The notes: a model not told the origin generated them from the sequence alone. A DNA stretch of 64,000 nucleotides from Burkholderia gladioli (GCF_000959725.1 NZ_CP009321.1:124001-188000), one strand, 5' to 3'. Positions 19,101 through 26,121 are shown, counted from the stretch's first letter. Program-made: numbers and translations.

Positions 19101-19390
19101 ACGCCGGCGCCCGACGGCGCGGCCACGTTGACTTGAGGCAAGCCGTTCGGCGTCTGGATCACGTGCGTGCTGGTGCCCGGCGTCGGCACGATCTGCGCAT
19201 CGGACAGGGTAGGCAGCATGCCGAGCGCGGCGACACCGGCCACCACGGCACGAACGCCGGACGTTGACGCGCGTCGCCGTGCGCGTGCCTCACCCGTTGC
19301 CGATTTCCCCTCGGCAGTTGCCGTCTCCGCAACGGCCACCACCATTCCCCGAAGCCTGGAGTACACCAGGCGATGCGCGTTTTTATTCAT
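10112..19390 (-). CDS. bcpA: Filamentous haemagglutinin-like CDI exoprotein (BcpA/CdiA family)
   Basis: A 3092-residue TpsA exoprotein. It begins with an extended signal peptide region (MNKNAHRLVYSRLRG and following residues, cleavage near LSDA). The secretion domain follows (residues ~70-300), including NPNYGPG and LANPSGILVDG motifs. Then come ~2000 residues of haemagglutinin repeats, many with GxLDNxxG-type units. The segment GYNVDRFNRQLHPDERQW near residue 2775 is the pretoxin landmark seen in Burkholderia-type CdiA proteins. The last ~210 residues are glycine/alanine-rich and hydrophobic (for example GYAAIAGGAGTYTKFFGNVV), suggesting a membrane-acting toxin rather than a nuclease. Secretion requires the BcpB transporter encoded downstream. 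The reading frame is intact. Confidence 0.93.
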   Translation of the reverse strand: MNKNAHRLVYSRLRGMVVAVAETATAEGKSATGEARARRRASTSGVRAVVAGVAALGMLPTLSDAQIVPTPGTSTHVIQTPNGLPQVNVAAPSGAGVSVNTYNQFDVQKAGAILNNSATMVQTQQAGWINGNPNYGPGQAARIIVNQVNSPNPSQIRGALEIAGARAELVLANPSGILVDGGSFVNTSRATLTTGVPFYGADGSLAGYTVNRGLVTVAGAGLNAANIDQVDLIARAVQVNAAVYAKNLNVVAGANQVNHDTLAATSIAGDGPAPAVAIDVSQLGGMYSNRIFLASNENGVGVANAGTIAAQAGDLTLQSNGRLVLTGKTTASGNLALSAAGGVQNNGTTYAQQSASVNTTADVTNTGTLAAQQNTTVHAGSVDSTGTLGAGVNNDGTVGRGGDLNLTASGQLSATGQNVAGGNASLSGDNVSLAGSQTAANGNLSLNATAGDVNLANAVTSAQGAVAANASDTVINDHGSLSSGGGTTLSGGGLSNQGGQVSSQGPLAVNVAGQVANQSGEMVSESTADVQAGAIANNQGTLQSAAGMTVAGASLDNSAGRITSLNADGLSITTRGQLTNAAGTTANGGQGGVMGGNGAVTVQGGSVVNHGTITSNTNLRVSGQSVDNGSGTLQAAQTVAVEAGARLTNDGGSIAGQTATLSATTLDNSAGTVQADQVSLNATDLLNHGGTITQTGAGAMGVNVSGTLDNASGGTLQTNSTDLTLAPAVLKNDGGTITHAGTGTLTLGSQSGSVSNVGGSIASNGRIAAQTGSLDNTSGSINAQTGLTATVAGVLTNANGKLLSNTDLRTASGTLTNDGGQIGAGTSATIHTGSMTNQSGSIVAPTLSVTTDSTLDNSVGKLEANQLALTAANLTNHGGTITQYGSSAMGMNVSGTLDNSAAGVIQTNSMDLTLTPAELNNSGGTITHAGTGTLTIAPGNGSNALNNASGTIVTKGQAIVNAGSWNNASGILAAQRGINATIAGGVNNAQGLLQSDASLSLKNGGVLSNQGGHIQAGQSSAADTSTLDIQSASIDNADGAIVDLGTGKMTVQGGSQIANSHTGGVAGMGAITGNGNVTVSAASISNTQGGQLSGAALHVQGNTLDNSGGAIGNVTNSNGDVDVTTSGAISNTNGQISSTHDLSVAAATLQGGGTYSATHDANVNLQGDYTAAADTQFNVGHDLAFTLPGTFTNNANLQSVNNLSVDAGNIVNAGALTAGGLLHTQSANLTNTGALVGASASLSATNTIANLGPAALIGGSDSNGTLELLARDIENRDDTSSADTMATTAIFGMGKVVLAGGKDASGNYTNAARVNNASALIQSGGNMALHADTITNTRRLMTTSTSSIDPSLLGQFGIPVSGRTGQIGVKDPDSIGGVYTEPPHGGQWNSTYQFTTYYADSATATTVTGLSAAGQIVSGGNIDASSVGTLQNYWSHIAAVGDIQMPARYDADGWAASGQALPGVTVSYSGQYHYNNYDNTEHDWQLPFGNAPFVGGRPGGYTQAAPADIRDYKLPSYDSTLSANGTISGTGVSVNNTAGNASTPPLGLLPGQSVPGLTPIGLSGNASGATSGTTSVHGGSPAPVDPIIASATALNVLNNLTIPQGGLFKPTTAPNASYVIETNPAFTNQKNFISSDYFFSQIGVDLTHIPKRLGDGFYEQQLVRNEVTALTGKAVLGPYADLDTMYQSLMAAGADLSKSLDLPIGASLSADQVAKLTNNVVMMETRVVDGQSVLVPVVYLAKASQQNVNGPLISATNIDFQNAQSFTNSGTIQADNTLAIQGKQIDNAFGTLQSGGLMSLNTENNIDLTSANVKAGSLQLDAGKDLILDTATNTSTRVSRDGATSVVTTLGPTAKLDVAGNASIVTGGNVQQNAGNLSVGGNLGMNVGGNWGLGAVQTGEHKIVQRANGVSNTDINQVTGSSVTVGGQSSIGVGGDLTAKGAQIDLGQGGTIVAKGNVTLGAASATSTVNSNSSGSDSHGSYAETLHTADQALTGTTLKGGDTVNIVSAKDITLSGSAISLDKGNANLLAAGDVNISAATETHELNSHETHSHSNVVSGSKVASGIDQTMTLNHGSLVSADGVNVVSGKDVNVQGSTIVGTNDVALTAARNVTVTTSQDTLQSSEYYQKKESGLMSGGGLSVSVGSSSLKTTSQANEVSNNGSTIGSLNGNLSITAGNDLHVTGSDLIAAQNLSGTGANVTIDVAQDTRHHGETQDVSKSGLTLALKAPVIDAVSNAVDQSRAAGSSQDGRAAALHGMAAASAAWDANMAAGDLVNTLGAGQTPQFKVEVSLGSSHSQSAFTEDSVTNRGSSVTAGGTAAFAATGNGQPSSGNVTIAGSNVNANDVILAAKNQINIHNTTDTDSTRSTNESKSASVGVSVGTGGFGVSAAMSKANGDGNSDLATQNNSHVNAANSVTMISGGDTNIIGSNVTGNQVNAEVGGNLNVASVQDTLSSAAHQSSTGGGFSVSQGGASANFSQSKGNASGNYAGVNEQAGIRAGDGGFNINVTGNTDLKGGLIASDAEASKNSLTTGSLTFSDIQNQSHYDASSSGFSAGATTGDGGMNYSTHGSASGKNAGGAAPMLGQNDSSSDSAITKSGVSAGTVTITDSANQKQDVASLNRDTTNTNGTVAKLPDMQNLLANQADMMAAASAAGEAVSRRIGDYADKMMKDAAANGDQAGVNAWKEGGANRALMQGAGAALVTGLAGGNAVGGAAGAAIASIASGKLNELSNAIAGSDPTGNANMNQALGNIVANALATGAGAAVGGESGAFSGYNVDRFNRQLHPDERQWAQDKAKDFAKFYEDKTGKALTAEQAQNMLLANGYRLVDSAASKGPGGDATAVAYISQNSGGLFRATSAEYNSPFLSGNKDGSLTPEQRALPGAVANPKAGLVIAGGLVTAGLAPEIAAGLAAIPGAPIFGSTGALGASSWASPVGIGVLSGGVNATSQYIQNGTVNPVDVGYAAIAGGAGTYTKFFGNVVINAVTGALDTITNNAIFGKHDSVATGAAVNAGAATIGYGTGLAMQNLISALAKSGMGSFGWSGTGVWAGSSGQNLFNPNNVPAIGAGIGGAAGGEAGTKEINDAKSRLGK

Positions 19391-19601
19391 TCTCGTCGAC
19401 GCGGCCTGCGTCCATTCGTTGTTTATCGGGTACGAGCTTACCGATATCCCGACAAATAACTGTCAACCATTGCTAAACCGTTAATGGAAAACGACAAAAC
19501 AGAATTTCGAAAGCAAAGGAAAAAACGGCCATCCCATCGGGCGACCGAAGAATGCTCTGGCACGTCGGGAAACCCGGCCGCCGACCGATCGGAGACGAAC
19601 C

Positions 19602-20255
19602 CTATCCCAAATGCCGGTCGTAGTACCGCCGCGTGAAGGCAATGCGATGTTTCGCCCGCATCGGCCGGGCGCGATCGGGCGACCATCCGTCGCCGCCGTA
19701 GCTGCAGCCGCAGAACGCGCAGCGATGCGGGGACTCCAACAACAACACGTTCACCTTATAAGGCGCCTCATATCCGCAGCGTCGGCACGCCGTTTCCAAT
19801 GGACGATAGTGCGCCGGGCAGTGATGGAACATTAGCATCTGATGCAGCACGCTGTGATAACCACGCGAGATACAGTTTCGGCAGTACCGGAACAGCGGAC
19901 TATATCGGCGCCGCTGACTGGGATGCAGGAGTGCGATCTCGAGCGGCGCGATCGGAATGCCGAGCGTGCGACGCAAGCGTGCAAGGTCGACCAGGCCTAA
20001 CTGGGGCGTGACGCCCTCGTTGGGATCGATGTCCGGTCCCATCAACCGCGCCACGACGAGGCCCGGGAGGGCGTTCACCGTTTCGAACTTCCACAGGATC
20101 GATACGAGCGATTCGCACGGATCCAACCACCGCTTGTCAAAAATATAGCCCAGCGACGGTGTTAGGCGCTGCTCGTCGAGCGTCAGAATCGGGAAGTTGT
20201 ACGATCCGGCGCCCGCTGACCGATCATACGGTGGCGAGTACGCGGCCGGTTGCAT
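19602..20255 (-). CDS. tniQ: TniQ-family transposition target-selection protein (short form)
   Basis: Member of the TniQ/TnsD family, which chooses the insertion target. It is only ~217 residues. The N-terminus has the family's LGYIFDKRWLDPCESLVSIL pattern. Zinc-binding cysteines and histidines are spread through the C-terminal half (YCRNC, HHCPAH, CRRC, CAFC). I chose the ATG at 20253-20255, which overlaps the TnsC gene by ~30 bases; the upstream part of the open frame is unlike any TniQ. Short TniQ proteins occur in Tn402/Tn5053-type elements and Tn7-like elements. Without a long TnsD-like C-terminus, a specific chromosomal attachment site is less certain. Confidence 0.8.
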   Translation of the reverse strand: MQPAAYSPPYDRSAGAGSYNFPILTLDEQRLTPSLGYIFDKRWLDPCESLVSILWKFETVNALPGLVVARLMGPDIDPNEGVTPQLGLVDLARLRRTLGIPIAPLEIALLHPSQRRRYSPLFRYCRNCISRGYHSVLHQMLMFHHCPAHYRPLETACRRCGYEAPYKVNVLLLESPHRCAFCGCSYGGDGWSPDRARPMRAKHRIAFTRRYYDRHLG

Positions 20256-21201
20256 GACGCGACTGGACGTAACCAGAATGGTGCACGGCGTGGGCCCACA
20301 ATGCCGCATCGGGACAGTAGCCAGGCGCGTCGTTGAGCTCGCTGTCTTTGAGCACGATCTCGGCGGCCCGCACAAACGACTCCATCGGGATTTCGAGCCG
20401 GCCGGGCAAGCTCGCGCGATGATGCGCATCCTCGAACGCTTGCCACATCACGGCTGCGTCGTCGGCGAGCCGATAACCCGCGTCGAACGCCCGGGGCAAG
20501 TAGAAGCGCGTGAAATTCCACTCGCTGCCTTCGGGATACGCGGTACGATCGTAGCCGTTTAGGCTCGTGGCGACGTCGTCCACATTGCGGACTCCGTAGA
20601 AGGCCAACTCCTCGACCATCAGCCACGCGACAATCTGCGTCTTGCCGGCGATTTGCATCGCGGTTTTCTGCGCAAGAATTTCCTGCTGGCCGACCAGAAA
20701 CGTAAAAAGCTTGATCTGCTGCCGGTCGAGTGCGTCGTGCACGTCGCGTAACCACTCGTATTCGTTGTCGTTGTAGCGCTGCGCTTCGTCGCAGAATAGC
20801 AGCACCGTGCCGCTACCGGCTCGAGCCGCCGCCTCGCGGATGCGTAGCGTCAGGCGCATGCGCTTGGTCGAGTTGGTGCCGGCATTGGGTGCGTGGTCGC
20901 CGACGGCTTCCAGCAGGTTCACAAAGAACGGTCCTTCGGCGTGAGAGGGCTTGTGCTCACACTGCGCGTGGTAAATCGTCAACTTCGGCATATTCCGGGC
21001 CAGCAGGAGCCGTATATATTCGATGGCGCGGGTCTTGCCGAGGCGGGGAAGGCCGTAGATGAGCGCGCCCATGATCCGGTAGCGTAGGCATTTCATGACG
21101 AGCTCGTAGAGCGCTTCGATCGCCGGTGTCGCGATCCGATAATTGCCGGTCGCCAGTGGATGGAGCGAAGGATCGATGGGACGTGGAATCTCGATGGACA
21201 T
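20224..21201 (-). CDS. tnsC: TnsC/TniB-like AAA+ transposition ATPase
   Basis: ATP-dependent regulator that links target recognition to the transposase. The 325-residue protein has Walker A GLPRLGKT at residues 50-57 and Walker B TVLLFCDEAQR with D138/E139. The ATG at 21199-21201 is preceded by a strong AGGAGGA. The longer open frame upstream reads through the end of tnsB in another frame and is not used. It overlaps tniQ, so the four transposition genes form one operon. Confidence 0.9.
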   Translation of the reverse strand: MSIEIPRPIDPSLHPLATGNYRIATPAIEALYELVMKCLRYRIMGALIYGLPRLGKTRAIEYIRLLLARNMPKLTIYHAQCEHKPSHAEGPFFVNLLEAVGDHAPNAGTNSTKRMRLTLRIREAAARAGSGTVLLFCDEAQRYNDNEYEWLRDVHDALDRQQIKLFTFLVGQQEILAQKTAMQIAGKTQIVAWLMVEELAFYGVRNVDDVATSLNGYDRTAYPEGSEWNFTRFYLPRAFDAGYRLADDAAVMWQAFEDAHHRASLPGRLEIPMESFVRAAEIVLKDSELNDAPGYCPDAALWAHAVHHSGYVQSRHATGRVLATV

Positions 21202-21227
21202 GATGTCCTCCTCATGGAAGTAGTCGA

Positions 21228-23222
21228 TCAGCCTACCTGGCCGGTACCGATCGCGAGCTTGCGCGGGACTGTACGCGCGCGGGGCGTTTGTTGCGGCGCC
21301 GTCCGCGGCGCGACAGGTGATGCGGACGCCGGCGCAGTGGGCGAGCCTGATCCTGGCACAGGCCCTGGTGGCGTACGGACGATCGGTGCGGCGGCCAGGA
21401 TGCGAACCGCCTGCGTCAAATCGGACGCCGCCCGGCGGTTTTTCCCCGCCCGTTCGAATTTGCCGCGCACGTACGTCTCGATCGCGTTGGAATCGAGCGG
21501 TGCACGGAAACGCTTCCGGCTCTGGAGTTTGCGGATTTCCTGCCGCAACGTCAGGTTGTGCGGCACGACGCCCCACGCCCCCTGGGCATCGAGCACGCCC
21601 AATTCGGCGCCGTCCAGCAGGAACGCACGCACGCTTCGCAGATCGTCGGCGTTCAGGTAGACGAGCAACTGCTTGCCGATCAACCCGGTGCTGCAGGCCA
21701 GAACCGGATTCGTGTATCGGACGCCGTGAAGATTGATATGCGGACGGGCCCCTTGATTGAGATAAGCGCGCACGCGGCAGCGTTTCGCCGACTGCATCAG
21801 GCAAAGCGTGCGACGCCGGACCTCCGGCAACCAGTTCACGAGCGTGTGCTTGCCGCGAATGAAGTATCCCATCGCCTCGAGTGGCGTGACGTTATTCAAT
21901 CCCGTATGCGGGGTGCCGTTGTAACTGGCGATCGCGTGTTCGACCAACTCCTCCAGTTCGTCAAAGGACACGAACAGGCGCAGGTTGCTCTTCGGGTCCG
22001 ACAACGCGCGCCGCAGGTCACGCGGATGGCTGCCGGTGTAGCCCGGCAAGCGCGACGACAGTCGACTTGCGATCGTGCCAAAAAAGCGCTCGATGTAAGG
22101 GCGCTCGTCCGGGCTGTGCTTCGGGCCCGCCGCGACCTCGCAGCCCACAAATTCGCACAGAGCCGCCAGCGTCTCGATGGCAAGATTCGCCTTCGCGTTA
22201 TCGAGTTTGATGGTCTCCCATGTCACGTAGGCCAGTTCCGGCAAACGCTCGGATGGGTAGCCATCCATGGGACCGTAGCCGAGATCGGGGATCGTGAAGT
22301 CCCGGGGCCGATGCGGCTCGAGCGCCGCCTCGACGGTCTTGATGACGTCGTAGCGGCTATACTCTCGCGCCAGCACGAGTCGATACCCGAGCGCCGCGCG
22401 CGTACACACATCGAGGATGACGAGTAACCAGACGCGCTCGATCTCGAATTCATGCGTGAAGCCGAGCGGGTCGTGCATCACGACCTTGAGCCGGATATCG
22501 AGCCGGTGGCCGTCGAACTCAACGAGTTGAAACGGACGCGTCGCGGCCGGAACCGCGAAGTTATCGTCCCGCGGTAGGCCTTTCAGGTGAGTCGCGCCGG
22601 CGGCCCGCGCGGCAGTACCGAAGCTACGCAGCAATTCCGCCTTCACGCGGGCCGAGAGCGATCGGATCGCGTGGCTGGCCGTATTGAACGGATAGTCCGC
22701 AGCCACCAGACCGCACTGGCGACATTGCTGCAGAAAGCCCGCGTGTAGCCCCCGCAGGCCGCGCAATCGCGTGCGCAGCTCACCTCCGGTCCGAATCTCC
22801 AGCAGCGCTACGCGATGTTGCTTGATCTGCAACTGCAACCACGCCGCGAGTGTTGGGAAACGCTCGAGCAGTTGCGAAAGCGCGCCAACGGCGCCGCGGC
22901 TGCCGCGCTCGCCGCTCACGCTGACAGGACTGATGCGGACGTAATCGACCACGCGCGTGTATGCGAGAAGCGCACGAAAACCGTAGATGCGTCCGTCTGG
23001 ATGGGCGGCCAGCGCACGTTCGAGCAGGCGGTAGAGTTGGCGACGGTCGATACCCGTAGTCTGTTCGATTTCCTTGATCGTCGCGCCGCACGCGTACAGC
23101 TCGATCGACTTCGCACGCGCCTGGATGGCGTCGCGCGCGGCGGCGTCGAACTCGGTCCACGCGATGGTCGGCCACGTCGTTGGGTCCAGCGCCTGGAATT
23201 CCGGTTTGCGTCGCGGCATCAT
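21228..23222 (-). CDS. tnsB: TnsB-like DDE transposase (Mu/TniA type)
   Basis: Retroviral-integrase-fold transposase of 664 residues that binds the end repeats and cuts/joins the 3' strands. An N-terminal helix-turn-helix is around residues 43-70 (ATIKEIEQTTGIDRRQLYRL). The catalytic triad appears as D237 (VEFDGHRLD), D341 (IKLDNAKAN) and E378 (YIERFFGTI). The C-terminus is a proline/arginine-rich tail of ~60 residues, where TnsB proteins contact TnsC. Its start overlaps the tnsA stop as ATGA, indicating coupling. Confidence 0.93.
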   Translation of the reverse strand: MMPRRKPEFQALDPTTWPTIAWTEFDAAARDAIQARAKSIELYACGATIKEIEQTTGIDRRQLYRLLERALAAHPDGRIYGFRALLAYTRVVDYVRISPVSVSGERGSRGAVGALSQLLERFPTLAAWLQLQIKQHRVALLEIRTGGELRTRLRGLRGLHAGFLQQCRQCGLVAADYPFNTASHAIRSLSARVKAELLRSFGTAARAAGATHLKGLPRDDNFAVPAATRPFQLVEFDGHRLDIRLKVVMHDPLGFTHEFEIERVWLLVILDVCTRAALGYRLVLAREYSRYDVIKTVEAALEPHRPRDFTIPDLGYGPMDGYPSERLPELAYVTWETIKLDNAKANLAIETLAALCEFVGCEVAAGPKHSPDERPYIERFFGTIASRLSSRLPGYTGSHPRDLRRALSDPKSNLRLFVSFDELEELVEHAIASYNGTPHTGLNNVTPLEAMGYFIRGKHTLVNWLPEVRRRTLCLMQSAKRCRVRAYLNQGARPHINLHGVRYTNPVLACSTGLIGKQLLVYLNADDLRSVRAFLLDGAELGVLDAQGAWGVVPHNLTLRQEIRKLQSRKRFRAPLDSNAIETYVRGKFERAGKNRRAASDLTQAVRILAAAPIVRTPPGPVPGSGSPTAPASASPVAPRTAPQQTPRARTVPRKLAIGTGQVG

Positions 23223-23848
23223 GACGCTCCAGTCGCCGTGAAGCGAGTCAACAGCGACAGCGGTTCGGTACGCAGGTCGATCGCGCTGATGCGTCCTGCG
23301 TGCAGAAGTCCAAACACGGCCGCGCGGACCAGTGCCGGATCGCCGAGCGCAAACTCCCGCTCGATCTCGAGCAGCGTGTGCGCTATCGTCACGAAAGTCT
23401 CGACGGCGCGCTGGAGTGAAGATGGGACGAGGCCGCGTGTCGCGACCAGACAGGGCAACATGTGCCGCCAGTTGTCGATCCAGACGTGCGCAGCCGCCAG
23501 GTCGGTTGACCTCACCGAACGGATGGGGACTGCGCCTGGTTCTCTACCTTGCGGCGATGCGTACGGAGTGTCTGGGAAGGAGTCAGACAGGAGAACGAAC
23601 TCTTGGCGGCTGTCGTACTCAACCCAGAAATCGACGAGCCGGCGCGCTTCGCCAACCTGCACGTAGCCGGGACGCTCACAAAATGTCCGGACGGCGGGAT
23701 CCGTCTCGATGAGCAACCATAGTTCGGGCGCGCCGCGTTGGAACAGCGTCAGTCGACGATCGAGTTTGAGGCTGAAGGCGTCCAGCCGAGGCGAGCCGCG
23801 CGGGCGCGGCGTCGTCACCGGCCGCATCGCGTGCCGGGAATCGTCCAT
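23219..23848 (-). CDS. tnsA: TnsA-like endonuclease subunit, catalytic site apparently altered
   Basis: A 209-residue protein encoded just upstream of and overlapping tnsB, the position of TnsA, which cuts the 5' ends in Tn7. The fold signature is present: E42 in PELWLLIETDPAVRTF and ERPGYV, then D73 in RLVDFWVEYDS. In active TnsA proteins this aspartate strand is followed by a Q/E-x-K motif. Here the equivalent strand reads QEFVLLSDS and lacks the lysine. It may therefore be catalytically weak or dead, or use displaced residues. Assignment rests on position plus partial motif, so it is moderately confident. Confidence 0.7.
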   Translation of the reverse strand: MDDSRHAMRPVTTPRPRGSPRLDAFSLKLDRRLTLFQRGAPELWLLIETDPAVRTFCERPGYVQVGEARRLVDFWVEYDSRQEFVLLSDSFPDTPYASPQGREPGAVPIRSVRSTDLAAAHVWIDNWRHMLPCLVATRGLVPSSLQRAVETFVTIAHTLLEIEREFALGDPALVRAAVFGLLHAGRISAIDLRTEPLSLLTRFTATGAS

Positions 23849-23887
23849 AAGATCAAAGCCTTACGATCGGGCTTCGAAGTCTACGAC

Positions 23888-23956
23888 GCGAATTGACAAA
23901 GTTAATCCGGACATATGCGAATTGACGACATTATTTTGGCGAGCAGTCAATAAAAT
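23888..23956 (-). repeat. Right-end transposase-binding repeats of the Tn7-like element
   Basis: Three minus-oriented copies of the end motif: 23888-23906 (reads ATTAACTTTGTCAATTCGC on the minus strand), 23917-23934 (ATAATGTCGTCAATTCGC) and a weaker one at 23939-23956 (ATTTTATTGACTGCTCGC). They begin 40 bases upstream of the tnsA start, so transposase binding would also repress the tns operon, as known for Tn7. Confidence 0.6.
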
Positions 23957-24009
23957 CGTCAACTCAGGTGCTGGACGTCTTTCTCGGCGTGGATTCTGGA
24001 GTGACAGAT

Positions 24010-24240
24010 TTAATTTGCTCTACGTGCGCCGGACGGTTGACGAAAGAGGGTGATGCGCTTGGCGGCGCCGTCGATGACTGCCTCCAAGCGAACGGCGCGG
24101 GCGTTGTCGTCCGGACGCGCCCAGCGATGCAGCACGCGAATCGGCGCGTCGGCCGCGCAGCCAAGCCAATGCGCGGCCGTCGCGCGCAACCGATTAGCCG
24201 GTTGACGGATGCCTGCCAGGCGGTGAGCCTCGGGGGGTGC
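24010..24240 (-). pseudogene. Possible coding remnant, unrecognised
   Basis: A minus-strand frame ending in TAA at 24010-24012 reads HRLAGIRQPANRLRATAAHW and on through an RVLHRWARPDDNARAVRLEA stretch. Its composition is far more protein-like than the alternative frames. It has no convincing start because the frame runs into the inverted-repeat arm at 24253. It is probably the 3' part of an accessory gene broken when the flanking repeat formed. No family is recognised. Confidence 0.3.
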
Positions 24241-24252
24241 GGGGGGGAACGC

Positions 24253-24601
24253 CCGCGCGTGTGTGGGTGATTCGGTCGGGGGTGGTTGCGCTCACGGTTT
24301 CGTCCTTTTGTGTCGGGTTGTGGATCTGCCATTGGGAGCCGCCTCGACGCGGGTTCAGCGCGCGCCGGCACGGGCGCAAGGGCGCGCCCGCAGGCCGCAT
24401 GCGGAGCGCAGGCGAAGCCGAGCACCGAACGGGCGAGGACGTGGGCGAAGCGCAGCGCAGCCTTTACCCTTGTGCCCGTGCCGGCGTGCGCTATGCGTCG
24501 AAAAGGGGCGGCTCCCGATGGCAGATCCACGCGCTTAACCCGGCGCAAAAGGATGGAGCGCAACCACACGCTTTCCCCGGCCGAAGCACCCACACCGCGC
24601 G
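24253..24601. repeat. Long imperfect inverted repeat
   Basis: Arms at about 24253-24382 and 24467-24601 are imperfect inverted copies separated by ~85 bases. Matching blocks, in order, include GTGTGGGTG, GTGGTTGCGCTC, TCCTTTTG, TGGATCTGCCAT, GGGAGCCGCC and CGCCGGCACGGGC. Each arm contains an outward-facing ATG GCA GAT CCA. The structure looks like two diverged copies of one gene's start region placed head to head. The right-hand copy stops after six codons. Confidence 0.65.
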
Positions 24602-24886
24602 GGGCGCATCTGACCCGCGCGCCCTCGGCCGGCATAGCCGGCCGCTGGACCGGCAGTTCGCCCGCGCGCAGCGGGCGCGTATCCCACGAGCACGCGATTG
24701 AACGTGGTCCACAGGTCATCGCCGGCGTCCTCGCTGCGGCGTGCGCGCAGTACCTGGCTCTCCGTGATCGGCGCGGCCGCTTCGCTCTCTACATGGCGGC
24801 CGTCGTCGCTAAACGCTATAACTGGACCGGCCCCCGCTAAAACCGGACACGGGGTAACGCTTAAATTATGAGGTAGTCTTCTGCCT

Positions 24887-25282
24887 ATGTTTAAGCCCAA
24901 CCACAACGTAGAACCGGTCGAAGTTCTGACCCAGCCGGAGCAACGCCGCCGGCGTTCTGTCGAGGAGAAGCTCGCGATAGTGCGCGAGACGTTCGAGCCC
25001 GGCGCGACGGTTTCCGTTGTTGCTCGTCGCCATCAGGTGAATGCCAACCAAGTCTTCGCGTAGCGCAAGCTCTATCAGGATGGAAGCCTGTCGGCCGTCA
25101 GTGCTGGCGAACAGGTGGTGCCGGCATCGGACCTTGCCGAAGCGATGAAGCAGATTCGCGAGCTTCAGCGGCTGTTGGGCAAAAAAACGATGGAAGTGGA
25201 AATTCTCCGTGAAGCCGTGGAGTACGGTCGAGCAAAAAAATTGATTGCGCGCTCACCATTGCTGACGGGGGACGACCGTTGA
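24887..25282 (+). pseudogene. IS3-family OrfA with internal amber codon
   Basis: The frame from ATG 24887 to TGA 25280-25282 encodes an IS3-type OrfA: a helix-turn-helix region [20 protein letters not shown], a [14 protein letters not shown] segment and a C-terminal coiled coil [23 protein letters not shown] at 25061-25063 replaces the tryptophan codon usual in VFxWRKLY, cutting OrfA to ~58 residues. The element is therefore probably not autonomously active. Confidence 0.85.
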
Positions 25283-26121
25283 AGACGGTCTGTGAAGTCC
25301 TGGGGGTGTCGCGCGCGAATCTCGCGGTCAAGTCGAAGCGTCCTGCCGAGTGGGTCGACCGGCGCAAGACGCCAGTTCTGGATGATATGCCGCTCGTCAC
25401 CGAACTGCGAGAGCTGGTTGCCGACCTGCCCACGTACGGCTACCGGCACGCATGGGCGCTGCTGAGGCGAAGCCGGGACGCGCTGGGCCAACCTCGCGTC
25501 AATGCAAAGCGGGTGTACCGCGTCATGCGTCGCCACGGGCTGCTGCTCGAACGCCGAGCTCGTCACGTCCCCTCGACGCGTCGGCACGATGGCAAGGTCG
25601 CGGTGGACAGAAGCAACGTGCGCTGGTGCTCGGACGGTTTCGAATTCCGCTGCGACGACGGTGCCCCTTTGCGCGTCGTCTTCGCACTGGACTGCTGTGA
25701 CCGGGAAGCCATGAGTTGGGCTGCGACCACGGGCGGCTACACCGGCGACATGGTGCGCGGCGTGATGCTTCAGGCGGTCGAAAACCGTTTTGCCGGTGCG
25801 TCGAAGGCTGACAGCGAAATCGAGTGGCTGAGCGACAACGGTTCCTGCTACATTGCCGACGAGACGCTAACGTTCTCGCGGGAAATCGGCCTGAAGCCGG
25901 TCACGACACCCGTCAGAAGTCCGCAGAGCAATGGGATGGCCGAGAGCTTCGTCAAAACGATGAAGCGTGATTACGTTTCGTGGATGCCCAAGCCCGACGC
26001 CCGAACGGCGCTGCAGAACCTGGCCATTGCGTTCGACCACTACAACGAGTCGCATCCGCACAGCGCCTTGAAATACCGCTCGCCGCGCGAGTTTCGCCAG
26101 CGAGCAAATTCTCCAACCTAA
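25279..26121 (+). CDS. IS3-family OrfB transposase (rve integrase core)
   Basis: DDE transposase domain of 280 residues. It overlaps the OrfA stop (TTGA) in the -1 frame, the usual arrangement for production of an OrfAB fusion by frameshifting. It contains an HTH_21-type region ([15 protein letters not shown]) and the DDE residues in [18 protein letters not shown] and [14 protein letters not shown]. The frame itself is intact. Because OrfA is interrupted upstream, a full-length fusion could form only by amber readthrough or with help from another copy. Confidence 0.92.
   Translation: MKTVCEVLGVSRANLAVKSKRPAEWVDRRKTPVLDDMPLVTELRELVADLPTYGYRHAWALLRRSRDALGQPRVNAKRVYRVMRRHGLLLERRARHVPSTRRHDGKVAVDRSNVRWCSDGFEFRCDDGAPLRVVFALDCCDREAMSWAATTGGYTGDMVRGVMLQAVENRFAGASKADSEIEWLSDNGSCYIADETLTFSREIGLKPVTTPVRSPQSNGMAESFVKTMKRDYVSWMPKPDARTALQNLAIAFDHYNESHPHSALKYRSPREFRQRANSPT

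Larger units (their letters stand above)
6549..23956. mobile_element. Tn7-like transposon carrying a two-partner secretion/CDI operon
   Basis: The element spans roughly 17.4 kb and is bounded by repeat arrays of opposite orientation (see the two repeat entries). It holds TnsA-like, TnsB, TnsC and TniQ genes next to the right end, reading inward as in Tn7. The bcpA-bcpI-bcpB-DUF746 cargo lies between them and the left end. All eight genes are on the minus strand. The exact termini and the 5-bp target duplication expected for this family could not be fixed by eye. The coordinates given are the outermost recognised repeats. Confidence 0.75.

Noticed and set aside
10112..19390. Repeated short units that could look like a CRISPR or tandem array
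   Set aside because: They are in-frame haemagglutinin repeats of bcpA with variable spacing and divergence. No CRISPR array was seen anywhere in the window.
6544..23970. Target-site duplication for the Tn7-like element
   Set aside because: I compared 5-base flanks for several candidate termini beginning TGT or TGA and found no match, so none is claimed.
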